In this document: positions 33,931 through 45,830 of the stretch, one piece after another
Numbering within the stretch: position 1 is the first letter of the stretch
How the letters are laid out: each line of letters starts with the position of its first letter
NCBI GenBank assembly: GCA_033807695.1
Contig: CM066307.1
Span: 1,426,001 to 1,490,000 of the forward strand
Source: Daedaleopsis sinensis
Taxonomy: Eukaryota; Basidiomycota; Agaricomycetes; Polyporales; Polyporaceae
Direction: 5' to 3'
Length of the DNA: 64,000 nucleotides
Position numbers and translations under genes: made by a program
Notes under the pieces: generated by a model
Seen by the model: only the letters and a program-made list of their open reading frames with translations
What the model was told of the DNA's origin: nothing
Databases searched by the model: none

Positions 33931-34515
33931 ACCACAACGGGAATATATCATGGTTATGACGTTGTTGCCAAGCTTCAGTTCCTGCTACGAAACCCAAAGC
34001 GAACTCAAAGCGCAGGAATACTTTCATGGCCATGCATCGTGCGACAAGTCGTAGCTACTGACCCTCTCACGCAGGTGCACTATGTCGATGACCCAGAGCT
34101 CGCGTACGTCATGCAACGCTACCGCGAGTGCCACGACTTCTACCATTGCATTCTCGGTATGCCCGTGAACGTCGTCTCGGAGCTCGCGGTCAAGTTCTTC
34201 GAGTTTGCCAACCTCGGCCTCCCCATGCCCGGGCTCGCCGCCGCATTTGGCCACCTCCCGCTCACGCACGCCAAGCGTGAGCAGCTCTTCCGCGACTTCG
34301 TGCCGTGGGCGGCCAAGTGCGGCAGCTCCGCGCAGAGCCTCATCACCGTATACTGGGAAAACAGGTGGGAGCAGAACATCGAGGACATGAAGAAGGAGTT
34401 CGGGATCTGGGACCCACCCGTCGCGCCCCGCTGGGGTAAGGCGCTCAGCGAAGCGCAGGCTGCCACGGAGCAAAGGGCGAAGATGGCTCAGCAGCAGCAG
34501 CAAGCTTCGTCGTAG
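33328..34515 (+). CDS. Coenzyme Q biosynthesis protein COQ4
   Basis: Exons are 33328-33550, 33608-33834 and 34075-34515. The Arg/Ser-rich N-terminus (MSLASASLRVSRRTARSLF) is a mitochondrial leader. The body has HIPLNWFEHGFLTLGSA, DPELAYVMQRYRECHD and the family zinc motif HDFYHCILGMPVNVVSE (HDxxH...E). In yeast, Coq4 organises the inner-membrane CoQ complex, and recent work assigns it oxidative decarboxylation of the ring. The C-terminus ends in a short poly-Gln run. An upstream in-frame ATG at 33184 is less likely because it precedes the leader. This is the intact member of the duplicated pair; its third exon is found only here. Confidence 0.95.
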
Positions 34516-34578
34516 TCGGTGGCTGTAGGGATACATTGTGTCTCGTCCGGTAGAGCTTTACCATTCTTATCTCCCCCC

Positions 34579-36425
34579 TCATACGCTCGACTTTTGCGTT
34601 TCTGCGCCCTTCGCCTCCAACACGACTGCGCGCAGCCTTTTGATCGCCTCCTCGACGTCTGCTTCGTCCAAAAGGCTGAACGCCGCCCGCACGTACGGCG
34701 TCTTCCCCCCATTGGGTAGGAAGACCGTCCCAGGCAGTGCCAGTACGCCCTTCTCCACCGCGCGCGTGCGAATGAGGCTTTCCGAGTCTTGCTCTCCTTC
34801 ACCGTCCGCCGAAGGCAGCAGCAGCTTGAACCTACACAGGACCTGTCAGGGGAACGCGACGAGGGAGAGGGAGAGGCGAGACGCCACTCACCAGAAGAAC
34901 ATCCCCGCCTCGGGCGCGTCCCACACCGCGAGGCCGTCGAGGTTCTGCTTCATGTACTTCTCGAACACGTCGCGCTTGCCGCGGTAGAACTGCGAGACCG
35001 CGAGCGTGTGCGCCTTGAAGTTGTCGTACCCCCACGCGTCGAACAGCGCGAACGCGATTGCCTGGGTCAGCGAGGGCGTCTGCAGGCTCGCCACCGCCGT
35101 CTGTGCGCGTCCGAGTCGAGACAAGGCGTCGCGGGTAACCGGTGAGTGCCCGTGGACGTTGTGGAGACGGTGTGGGGGGATGGGCTTACGTGCATGTCGA
35201 TGACGTTCATGATCGGCTCTGGGCCGCATGCGAAGCCGATGCGGATGCCCGCGGACAGGATCTTGGAGAGGCTGTCGAAGCGGATGACCCGCCCGACCTC
35301 GGGGAGCTCGCGCTCGAGAGAGAAGTAGGACGGCGGCCGGGGGGCGTCCCCGTAGTACAGATAATAGTACGGGTCGTCTGCAAGCCAGTATGAGCGCAAG
35401 TGCGGCTCAGCGAGTGGAAAGACTCCAGCTCACCTTCAAGGATCAGGAAGTTGTGCTCGCGCGCGAGCGCGAGGACTTCCTGGCGACGCTCCGTTGTCGC
35501 CGTCATCCCTGTAGGGTTGCATCCGTACTGTGGGGAATAGCGAGAATGGTGAGTCTCTCTGAGTAGAACGTACCACTGCGATCTCACATACCGGCACGGT
35601 GTATAGAACCTTCGGCTTAGGCTTGGATGCGGGCCAGCTCTCTAAAATCTCGCGGAGGGATCCTGACTTGATCCCCTCGGCGTCGGTGGGCACAGCTTGG
35701 GCATAACAGTGATTTTCAGTACTCGATCTCAGACGACAGCTCGGACTAAGACTCACGAACATATTCGCAATGCGTGGAATCGAACGAGGGCAAAACACCG
35801 CTATTGAGGATATCAGGCCTAGTTCTCCCTCATACACTACACTGAATACCCAAGCTCACGCGTAGACGGGGCTTTCAACCAGCACGGAATCGCCGGGATT
35901 GACCAAAGCCAGGATTGCCTACTCATGAGGCATGTTAAGTCGCATGGGGCTCGCAGTCGTGGTCGCCTTCATTCATACCTTGTGGATCACATCCTGCGAT
36001 CCCGATCCGATCGTCAAACGCCATCCCTCTCCCTTCTTCCTGCCGTGTTCGCGCTCTTGCAGACCATAGAACCAGTTGCTCAGGTCCGGCAAGCCCGCCG
36101 TGGGCCCGTACTGCAGGCCCTCTGCGAGCGCCTTCCCAGTAATCTCGGTAGTGACCTCCGCAGACGGGTCTGTGGGCGAGCGCGACTTGATGCTGACAGA
36201 GGTCAAGGGGAAGGTCGCGGAGTTAGGCTTGCCGGCCAAGAGTGAGATCATCCCCGGCAGCGTCTCCAGCGGGTAGAGCCCTCGAACTAGACAAATGGGT
36301 GAGTCAAAAATTATGGGCACGATGTAGGGACAAAGTGAGTCACTTGGACTTGGTTTGCGCTCTTTGGCGAGATCGGATAGGTAGGTGGCATAAAATTCGG
36401 CAGGAAGGCTTTTGGGTTGTGTCAT
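34579..36425 (-). CDS. PLP aminotransferase, alpha-aminoadipate/aromatic type
   Basis: The gene starts at 36425 (MTQPKSLPAEFY) with stop at 34579-34581; about eight exons. Conserved parts appear in order: SPIRGLYPLE, LLAGKPNSATFP, LQYGPTAGLPDL, GSQDVIHK, NPGDSVLVESPVYA, YGCNPTGMTATTERR, DDPYYYLYYG, and the PLP-lysine motif SLSKILSAGIRIGFACGP. The C-terminal domain ends with RAAFSLLDEADVEEAI. This is a fold-type I enzyme of the Aro8/AADAT group, which transaminates aromatic amino acids, kynurenine or 2-aminoadipate. Which substrate applies cannot be decided. Its neighbour downstream is another PLP protein. It appears complete. Confidence 0.92.
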
Positions 36426-37017
36426 GGTGATTTCTATACCAGTGAATGACCCGATTAGTTGAAAGATGAAACCCTCCTCTACACTTAGGAAAGTGGCTTA
36501 CACGAAGAGGACTTGTTCAGGGGTTAAAACACGTACAGCAGCAGATGAGAGCGTCCAAGTCAGTGCGTGGAGTGATTATCGTCACTATATATATATATAT
36601 ATGCGGTGCCACGGTATGTCGACATAGGGCGCAGGTAGGGTAGACGCTCTTGCATAGAGCTCGAGGATGTCGCCATATGTATTGTAAATCATCAAAACCT
36701 GCGGATGGAGCCTCGGTGACGCGTCAGTGACAGTGCATACTGCATAGGCAACATCTTCACGGCCAGGCCTACCTGGAACGTATCTCAATCCCGGAGTTGA
36801 ATACTGCGCTGTTTACCAATTACTTATTTCAAATCTCCATTATATGAAGGAGCATCCTCCCATCCGTACTTGCTGAAACCTAAGGCAAGGTTAACAGTCG
36901 TGGCGGCCTGTTAGGGCCACCATAAAGTTAGTCACCATGCATATCGTTCTGAAAGTTGACACTAGTAGGCGCCTATGAGATAGCTGGTCCTATAGAGCGC
37001 CTATCTAATCGCACTTC
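36426..37017. other. Divergent promoter region between two PLP-linked genes
   Basis: About 590 bases between the aminotransferase start and the PLP-homeostasis start. It contains a short (TA)n run near 36588-36602. No gene or clear regulator site is seen. Confidence 0.5.
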
Positions 37018-38040
37018 ATGCGCCTGCTCCCCATTCATCTCATACGCCGCAGGATGTCCGCTGCAGTCCCTACCGTCCGCGCATCTGCAGAGCGCACCGC
37101 AGAGATCAAAGAGTCACTAATAGAGATCCGGCAGCACGTCGAAGCAGCGAGTTTGTCACGCGCAGCCAGCAGTGTCAAGCCCACACTCGTCGCAGTCTCA
37201 AAATACAAGCCCGCCTCCGACCTGCTCGCTTGCTACGACGAAGGTCAGCGGGACTTTGGAGAGAACTACGTGCAAGAACTGGTAGACAAGGCCGCACAGG
37301 TGCGTACATCTATATCCTCCCGCATTCGTATAAGGGATCTAATAATTCCTGGGTGTATCTCTCCGTCCTATAACCTCCAGCTCCCGCAAGACATCCGCTG
37401 GCACTTCATCGGCACCCTCCAATCCAACAAAGCCAAAACACTTGCCTGTACGTGCCAGTCATACCGTCCTCCCAACCCACGCGCCCCGCTTACTAACCGC
37501 AGGATAGCCATCCCAAACCTGTATGCCATCCAAACCCTCTCCTCCGCCAAGGCCGCGACGGCCCTCAATAAGGCCCTCTCCGAGGACCGCCCAACCCCAC
37601 TTAACATCCTCCTCCAAGTAAACACCTCCGGCGAAGACTCCAAGTCTGGCGTCGCCCCGCTCTCCCCCGCCCAGCCGGACGCAGACGCAGACGGCGCGGA
37701 GCTCGTGCAGCTCGCCCAGCACATCCTCACGGCGTGCCCCCGCCTCCGCCTGCAGGGGCTCATGACCATCGGCGCGCTCTCAGAGTCGCTCAGCGCGGAC
37801 AAGGAGAACGAGGACTTTGCGCGCCTCGTGGCGACGCGCGACGCGCTGGAGGGTGCGCTCGCGCGCGCGGGCTTCCCGAAGGAGAGCGGGAAGTGGGGAG
37901 ATGAGCAAGGGCGGTTGCTCTTGAGCATGGGCATGTCGAGCGACTTTGAGGCTGCGCTCGCTGCGGGGAGCGATATCGTCCGGGTCGGGACGGGCATCTT
38001 TGGGGCAAGGCCGAAGAAGGAAGAGGTCAAGGCTCAGTGA
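37018..38040 (+). CDS. PLP homeostasis protein, YggS/PLPBP family
   Basis: Three exons: 37018-37299, 37381-37447 and 37508-38040. The fold is the N-terminal barrel of alanine racemase. Seen are LVAVSKYKP with the PLP lysine, DFGENYVQEL, IRWHFIGTLQSNKAK, VNTSGEDSKSG, LQGLMTIG and LLLSMGMSSDFEAALAAGSDIVRVGTGIFG. Family members bind PLP and buffer its supply without a known catalytic reaction. The second splice acceptor must be the AG at 37506-37507, since the earlier AG would create a stop. Translation could begin at the second Met (residue 13), as the first dozen residues are Arg-rich. It is complete and conserved. Confidence 0.95.
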   Translation: MRLLPIHLIRRRMSAAVPTVRASAERTAEIKESLIEIRQHVEAASLSRAASSVKPTLVAVSKYKPASDLLACYDEGQRDFGENYVQELVDKAAQVRTSISSRIRIRDLIIPGCISPSYNLQLPQDIRWHFIGTLQSNKAKTLACTCQSYRPPNPRAPLTNRRIAIPNLYAIQTLSSAKAATALNKALSEDRPTPLNILLQVNTSGEDSKSGVAPLSPAQPDADADGAELVQLAQHILTACPRLRLQGLMTIGALSESLSADKENEDFARLVATRDALEGALARAGFPKESGKWGDEQGRLLLSMGMSSDFEAALAAGSDIVRVGTGIFGARPKKEEVKAQ

Positions 38041-38479
38041 ACACTCTGTAAGCACTGTTCGACAAATTTTTTGGCTTGCAGCTCACCGAGCTATACACAG
38101 TATAGCTCCACGCGACTCTGCCAGTCAGCAGTACGACGGTGCTACATGCTCTACCCTGGTACTAGCAACCTGTTCATTGGTTCAATGACATTGAACCCCG
38201 CCGAGTTTCTTAAAGAACGCTACAAGTCGCCAGCGTAAGTCATGCTGCTCAGGGAGATGGATCGCATTGCACGATACTCTCATCGGGACAAGCGCGACCT
38301 TCGCAAGCGGTGACATATATATGCGCAGCGAAATCCTTATCGTACACCGTCTACTACACAAACCTCCCATGCTCGAGAAGGCCCTAGAGTCAAGCAACAT
38401 GATTTGTAAGATAAGTATGTCCAGTGCATCAGGCGAATGCCAGATCGAGGGCTGCGAAACGCATTCAAAGCTTCAGAGA
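38041..38479. other. Convergent 3' region
   Basis: Between the ends of the PLP protein and the ABC transporter genes. No gene is seen. TTCAAAGCTTCA occurs at 38464, five bases beyond the transporter stop. Confidence 0.6.
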
Positions 38480-41400
38480 TCACCGCTTCTCCTTGACGTA
38501 GAAGTGCAGCACGAGGTAGCTGGCGACGGTAAACGTGCCGAAGAAGATGCCCAACAGCGCGATGTTCGGCCACCAGAACGACTAACAGGCAAACAGTCAG
38601 TATATATACATATCCACGATAGGACGGGGACGTAGGGTTGCAGCACTCACCCCTGCTCTGAGACCGAACGTGGAGAGGATAGCGGCGGCGGGGACATCGA
38701 TGTTCACGCCGTACTTCTCCTCGTGCAGCTGCAGGTACCGCAGCTCGTTCACGGCGAGGGCCTCGAAGGCGGCGTGGAAGAACGAGATCGTGTGCAGCCA
38801 CTGGAACATCTCCGGGACCGACTTCCGGTTGATCAAGAGGCCAGTGAACAAGAGGCTTTGGAAAGACGCATGATCAATAACAATCGCACCGCACACAGAG
38901 CGCGTGCGGATGTGACTCACTTAAACAGCATGACGAGCGTGCCGACGAGGCTCGCGACGCTCGTGCTCGAGAACGCGATCGACAGGAGGAGGATCACACT
39001 CGCGGTCGTGAGGTTGAAGAGGACGAGCGTGAGCATGAACTTCCAGAAGATCGCGACCTCGGGTACGAGCCCGATCCATCCGTAAATGATGCCACCAAAC
39101 ACGAGGGGAGGCACGACCCGCAGTGGCAGGATGTCGAACAGGATCTTGGACGCGAAGTACGTGAACGACGAGTAGTACCCGTTTGCACTGCGAAGGAGGG
39201 GGCATTAGCCTCCTTGCGACTCGATCACGGAAGAGAGGAGGAAACCCTTACCGCTCTCGCATGAACAGTATACGCTCGTTGGCGAAGAGGTTGAGACTCG
39301 ACAGGCACGAGAAGCCGAAGAGCGAGAGCGTGAAGAAGAACATGCCCAGTCGGTTCTGGAAACCTGCGATGTCATTCGTGATGTTCTGGAAGAAGAACCC
39401 GCAGATGACTGTGATGCACAAGGTCAGCACGCTCCCGCATGAACGCAAGACGTTAGCGAAACTCACGAGCGACACCGATGGACGAGATGTAATGCGCAGC
39501 CAGGAGCCCAGGGTCGCGGTAGAGGTTCTTGAACGCCCTCCCGCTGAGTATCCTGAACTGCGTGCCATAGCTCGCCCGCTTGCGGCCTCGCGCGAGGTTG
39601 CTCTCGGCCGCGACGTCCGGAAGCTCCGTCGTGCCGTTCCCATTGCTCTCCGTCGTCGCCGTCTTCGCCTCCTCAATCTCCGCAAGGAGCTCCTTGTAGA
39701 TATCGCTGTCCCTGAACGCGTTGATGAGCTCCTGTAGCTTCGCGGGGACGACGGCGCCGAATTTCGGCGCGGAAGGCTTGAACGCCTCGAGCAAGCGTGC
39801 GGTCTGTCTGCGTATGTATGCGGTCGAGGAGTAGATGGAGCTGGGGCGCTCGCGAAGTTCCGTCTCTTCGGCATCGGTCCGTGAGTTGTAGGCGGAGTGC
39901 AAGGATATGGACGACGGACGGTCACGACGCGAGAACGCGCGTTCCTCATCGCGGATGTTTGAGTCACTTTCACCAGGCTGCTGGTTGTCCTCAGTAGGCG
40001 GGCTGTCCAACGAGTGGGATTCCATCCCGGCCTGCATGGTCAAGTCAACTGCAATGATGCAAATAATTTGTCAAGTCGATGCACGGGCTAGGGAAGGTTA
40101 TGACGTACTGAGGAAGTCCGCGACATTGAACCCGAGAGGGCATGGGTTGCCAGTTGACGCGAGGTAGTCTGTGACCTTCTCTGCTTCTCCGGAGTAGATC
40201 AGTTTGCCTTGAGCGAGGACAATCAATTGGTCAAAGAGCGAAACAATGTTGCTGCGAGGCTGGTGGATCGTGAAGATAACAGTGCGGTTGTAGTCGCGAG
40301 CGAGCGAGACGAGACTGTCAATGACGCTCAGTGCGTTGTAAGCGTCCAAACCTATGATTCCGTTCCGTCAGCGGGGTCGCGGCATCGGGGAAGACAGGTA
40401 CATACCACTCGTGGGTTCGTCCAGGAATAGGATGGACGGGCTAGTGACGAGCTCGCAAGCAATGGACACGCGACGCTTCTCGCCACCAGAGATAGAACGA
40501 CGACCTGATAGACACCGTAAGTCACCTTAGAAAGAGTATATGCGGATCAACAGACATACCAGTATCACCAATCCTCGAGTCCTTGATACCAAGAATACCG
40601 AGCTCGTTCATAGTCTCGAGCGTCCTGTACTTCTTCGCCTCCAAGCTCATCTCCCTCGGCAAGCGCAACAACGCCGAGTACAGCACCGTTTCGTATACGG
40701 TGAGCGTGCTCATCAGCGTGTCCTCCTGGTCGACGAAGCCCATGACCTTCTTGAAGTCGCTGTCCGCGATCTCACGCCCATTGACGAGTGTCGTGCCGCC
40801 GACCGTTCCCTTCTTGTTCTTGCGCGCAAGAATGTCCAGGAAGGTCGACTTGCCCGCGCCGGATGCGCCCATGATAGCGAGCAGTTGGCCGGGCTTCGCG
40901 GAGCCAGAAATTCCGCTCAGGATGTTGTTGCCGCCAAGCGCGTACGAGATATTGGAGAAGTGCAGGGACGCAGGGACGTGGTCTGTCATGAGCTTCGCAG
41001 ATTCGTTCTCCGGAAGGCGGATGCCACCAAAGTCGCTCGAGTGAGTCCGTCCGACATACCAGAGGACTGTATTTCGCGTTAGCCAAGGCAGAGAGGTACA
41101 TATTATGCGGTTTACTTACTGGCAGAGACAGATATCACGATCAAGCCGGCGCCAGCGACGCTCAGCGCTACGAAAACTGTGTTGTCTGGCTTGGGCGGGG
41201 CCTGCGGAAGGCTATGAACACAGCGTGGTAGGCATAGATACGAGCGAACTTACCACGTATCCAGGGACCTGAGAGTAATGCAAACATTCACCGCCATGGC
41301 ATTGCAGTGTAATGTAACGGTCTCCGAAGAAGGTCTCAATGAGAGTGTTCATGCCAGGCTCCTCGAACTTGCAGCTTTGACCTGTGCACGAGAAGGACGC

Positions 41401-42502
41401 GGGACCCTTGATGTCTTCCTTCAAGAAGTCGGTGATATCTGTAGACAACAGGTCGGCCGACAGGCATCGGGTAATTCCCCGTAGAACGTACCGAGACTGC
41501 CGTCTTCTCCACAGATGAAACGTCCTGGGACACATTTGCATTCAATCTTCTCGCAGTCGTAGAATGTCTGGTTCTTGTCGATGCCATGGGATATCCTCGA
41601 ATCGCACTGACTGAGTTGACAGTAGAAAGACTCGACTTGAGCAGTCCAAAATTGGAAATGGCACATGTCCGACGCTTTATCACAGCTGAAGGTGACCTGT
41701 GGTGGACGATCAGGCAGCATGTCCAGGATTTTCCGGTCTGGAGAGTGTTAGGCGACATTCGTAGGCACACGACTGGAGGCACGTACTAGTGACATCACAC
41801 ATCTGGTGGTTATTGAACACCGTCACTCCTCCCTTGTAGCATGTCATGTTTCCAACTCTGTCGTCGTCGCCCGTAGGCTGTCCCTGCAGTGGGAAGCCAA
41901 CACAAGCATCGTCCGTTTCACAAACTGAGCCAACCCTCAGCCCAAGATGCGAGGTCAATGCGCGACCGATGCTCACCATTGCAATTGATACCCTCCCATC
42001 CATCCTTGCACTCGCACTCCCCGCCATCTTCTCGTTGCCTCCGGTGGTCTCCATCCGCTAAGGAGTCACATTCTTGGTGAACAGCGTCAGTGTCCATGTG
42101 GTGGCGTGTCCTGCTGGCAGATACGCACGAGGTGTGAGACAGTCGATGCCAGCCCATCCTGGAGGACACTTGCATTGACCATCGAACTGGGAGCACTCGC
42201 CGAAGTTACCACATGTGAAAGCGTCGAGCTGACAGTTGAAGCATGGCGGGCAGCGTTCTACAGCGCGTCAGCACTTCAGCACATTGCCTATGCGGAGGTG
42301 CTTACCTGGAGGTCTATTGGTCACTACCTCTAAAGGCTATGGCGACTGTTAGGGACGAGGGGAAGCGTACGAGATATAGCCTTTGACGTACCGAGAGAGA
42401 ACTATGAGGGTTCAATGTGAGCCCCGAGGAGTTGCGGCGCGCGTGCACATTCTGCGCGTAGAGAAAGAGTAAAGATGCAGGCAGGATCCATCGAGTGACC
42501 AT
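38480..42502 (-). CDS. ABCG half-transporter with extracellular EGF-like region, Adp1 type
   Basis: The gene starts at 42502 with a signal peptide ([17 protein letters not shown]) and stops at 38480-38482; more than ten exons. A Cys-rich outer region with EGF-like units comes first ([35 protein letters not shown]), then a membrane segment. The nucleotide-binding domain has Walker [12 protein letters not shown]-loop VDQEDTL, signature SISGGEKRR, Walker [12 protein letters not shown] and the switch TIHQPRSN. A disordered linker and the membrane domain follow ([34 protein letters not shown]), ending HFYVKEKR. This order is that of yeast Adp1, a membrane transporter of unknown cargo. Export of a product of the neighbouring island is conceivable but unsupported. 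Confidence 0.93.
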
Positions 42503-43555
42503 CTTGGATTGTATGGGGATAGGGGGGAAGACGCGAGTCTCCTCGACGATGGCGGATAAACCGTTGCCTACTGGTAGGCGTGTACACCGGCGCAGTCAAG
42601 ATTTGAAGCCGCAGTCCTAGGACAGCGAAGTGACAGCAGAGCACCAGAGCCGGGCCAGTAGTGCTGCGGTAGTCGAGAAAGAGGCAGCGCACGCTGCCGG
42701 GGACGATGAGCACAGTGACCGACTCTGTGTGATGACGACGTTCGAATGACTTGTCGTGGTCGGAACCAATCCGGGCGTCTGGCGCCCCATCCAGTGCTCC
42801 TCCAATACGGCAGATAAGATTGGCGCCCGGGCAGAGGTGGGCCCTGAATTGAGCCACCCTAAGTTTCACTGCATGTTGTCGTTCTCTAGCTTCAAAGCTT
42901 CATGACCAACCCCTACCAAGCCCATATAGACTTCTCTCAGACTACTTTGACCTCTTGACCACTCTGAATCGAGCCTGACGACTGCTAGTGGCAACTACCA
43001 CAACCGCGGTCGTTGTCTCTCTCGGGACGCACTACGAAGCTGGACGAAGCCGTACCACATCTCGAGACTAATGTATGGATAGTGCCGCCATGGATACTGT
43101 CTATGTCGTCCAGTCAGCTGGAGCAGCAGCGTAACTAGTGGGTAGATGGATAAGGTGAGTTGCCATACATTGCTTGTACTTATAAGGACTGACTGTGCAC
43201 TATCTGTATTGTGAAAAGCCTTCCGAGCCTACATAGTACGTGGTGGAAATAGTGATGCATGCTGTAACGACTGTGTACAGCGCACGCATTCAAGATGATT
43301 CTGCAGTACTTCTCATAATCGCCGTATCGACTTTCTTTCTTCATTACATCCCCTCGCAAACCGAACACCATGACGCGTCATGAGTAGCGCGTGTGGATGC
43401 ATCCGTGCTGAGGGTGTAAGCGAAGCCAATGCGCGCAAGCACACTGTGAATCCATGTGAGTACCTTCGACATTCATACATCTATATTCGGTTCGTACTCT
43501 CGACAACAAGCATACAGTTCATAACACAAAGTCGGAGCGCATGACACCTGACAAG
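42503..43555. other. Intergenic, no supported gene
   Basis: Upstream of the transporter and downstream of hydrolase 3. Frames of up to 155 codons overlap in GC-rich DNA next to the transporter start and lack motifs. TTCAAAGCTTCA occurs at 42891. Confidence 0.5.
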
Positions 43556-44482
43556 TCACTCGGCGAGAAAAACGGCGATCACACTCATATACTTCGCCCT
43601 CTCCTCCCAGCACGGCGTATGGCTAGACTCTTCAAACTTCACCCATCTCGAGTTAGTGATTTTCTCGCTGTAAGGCGCCGTCGCGTAGTCTTGCGCGATA
43701 TCGTAGCGTCCATTGATGACGAGGGTCGGGACGTCCACAAGATGCAGGCGGTCGATGATGGACCAGTCCTTCAGAACTCTGAGAAGATGACGTGAGTACT
43801 TGTGCTATGCTCATGACTGCGTAACTTACTGTGCACGACCCACCGTGCGATCAGCTTCCAGGCCATACATGGCGGAAACGGTTTTCATCAACTCGTCTGG
43901 GAAGGGCTGCATGCGGCACCCATGCACAGCGTACACCTTCAAGATGGCGTTGAAGTGTCCTTCCCTGTCTACATCCGGGCCCTTTCCTATGGCATCCTTC
44001 ACGTCCTGAGGAAAGCTCTGCAGGAGCTCTCCAAAGGACTGCCGCCACAGCGCGATAGAGGCGGGTGAGTCCGCGATCACAAGGCGCCGCAGCCCGGTTG
44101 GGTGCCGTCTGACCACAAACTCCGCACCCATCATCCCTCCCCAGGAGTGTCCTACGATGTGGAATCCACTCTGGATCCCGAAGTGCTCGAGCAGATTGAC
44201 GAGCTCGTCGAGGAAGAGGTCGACGGTCCAAAAGGACGTGGGCTTCTCGGGAAGGTGGGTGGACTGACCGTTCCCAATCTGGTCGTAGAATATGACGGGA
44301 TGCGCGCCGTGCTCAGCGAATGAGAGGTCGGCGTGTGGGATGGTATAGTCGTGAATGAAGCCCGGACCGCCGTGGAGGATGACTATGGGGGTCTTGGTGC
44401 GATCCCCGATATTGCCGGCGACCCTGTAGTACGTCTGGAACGTTTCACCCTGGTATGTGAACGGGATGAGTCCGTCGTGCAT
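43556..44482 (-). CDS. Proline iminopeptidase-like hydrolase (3)
   Basis: Exons are 44482-43830 and 43778-43556. It shows LHGGPGFIHDYTIP, GHSWGGMMGAEF, NGRYDIAQDY and SSHTPCWEE, so the S33 triad is complete. It is very close to hydrolase 2, with most of the SFGELLQSFPQDV and SAMYGLEADRTV blocks shared. The chosen start (MHDGLIPFTYQGETF) gives about 290 residues without a secretion signal. An upstream exon adding a leader is possible: an acceptor-like TATTGCAG lies just before the ATG and the frame continues. It stands 1.3 kb from peptide gene 2, transcribed divergently, repeating the hydrolase-plus-peptide pairing of the island. Confidence 0.92.
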
Positions 44483-45756
44483 AGCTGATTCGCCTGCAAT
44501 AGCTGATATGCTAGTAGAAAGATATGGCTTGGGCGAAAGTGGTGGGGTGTCGACCGTACGTGCAAGTGTTTTCTAGAAGCTATATGTGTTGTCGCTCACG
44601 ATGCTGTCTCATCTACTAGTCCACGAGTCTGACCGCTGGAGGTCCATGAGGCCGCGCGTTCTTCGATTTCCGTCAGAATGGGAACACATCGCCTCACGGC
44701 AGCATGCTTCTCCCGACCGTTGGTATCGCTCGTCGTGCGCTTCTATGAACTTATTTTGGGGAAATTTTAGGGAGTGTTTTGAGGTAAGCCGTGCGCGCAG
44801 ATATCAGCGCTGTTTTGTACGGGCGCCGGCGACATGGTGCCGGCGACGGTCACGGTTTGGACGAGTTAACAAATACTTACCATCCTGACTCCTCCCTGGG
44901 ATTTCCATACACCAGGGCCCTAACGGAGCCATGTCCGTCACGGGTAGTTCTTGTTATTATGTGCAGTACGTCTCTCTCTCGATATTATGTAGTGACGATG
45001 TACTTACTAATACCCTTTGTAGCCCACTCATTCGTGCTAGCCGATATCGAAATGTACCTGGACTGTCAACGACCCAAACAGCCAACGCCGTCGTCTTTCG
45101 AATCTTCTCTTCCGCTGGAATCACCTCGAAGACACTATTCTATCACTTGAGCGTCGCTGGCCCTGAATCCTATCGTTATTCCGCGAACCCTACACTAGTG
45201 AGGTGATATACCGTGTACAACGGCGACAACGACAAAGAGCATAGACGGAGCGGGTGTTCGGACACTGCCTTCAGTTGCAAGGAAGGTACAGTAAGTCCAT
45301 CTGTCTCGTTGAGAAGTAGTCATCCTGACAGGTAAACGAATATGGCATGAGTCGCAAGTCTGCAGGAAGAAGATCGGTTCAGCACACCCGCATACACCGC
45401 AGATGGTGTAAGCTCCGGACTACCCACATCCTCTTCTTCAGTGACATGTAGAATACCTCAGATCTACATTCAAGGGCTGGGGCTACTTGTTACGTCTAGG
45501 TTCCGTCCTCACTGCCAGTAAGTCCGACATCTGCCTTATTCAAGTTACGAAGTAGACGTCCCGGTAGGTTAACTGAACACGGCTTGAATTGTAGGTTCTC
45601 AGTCAGAAGACCTGTTCAGACCCTGGAACATCCATCTGAGGGTGATCGCCGTTTGCCAAAGCTCCGTGGTGCACGCTCGAACCCACAATTGCTAGCGACG
45701 AGCACGGACCTCTGTAAGTGGCCCTCAAGTAGGCATGATGGACGACGCCGGTGGCC
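44483..45756. other. Intergenic between hydrolase 3 and peptide gene 2
   Basis: Short frames only (up to 119 codons) without motifs. This is the shared upstream region of two divergent genes. Confidence 0.5.
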
Positions 45757-45762
45757 TATAAA
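45757..45762 (+). promoter_or_regulatory. TATA box of secreted peptide gene 2
   Basis: TATAAA lies 74 bases before the ATG, a closer consensus match than the box of peptide gene 1 and at a similar distance. Confidence 0.55.
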
Positions 45763-45830
45763 GCAGTCCACTTGCAGAGGGCATCAGCCATCATCCTACA
45801 CATCCTTCTACCACCGTGAACCCACTCGCC

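Noticed and set aside
34024..34536. 170-codon minus-strand frame over COQ4
   Set aside because: Antisense to the third COQ4 exon, which carries the conserved HDxxH motif.
38480..42502. Adp1-like transporter as the dedicated exporter of the peptide cluster
   Set aside because: This is a conserved fungal gene outside the repeat-bracketed island; nothing in the sequence ties it to the peptides.
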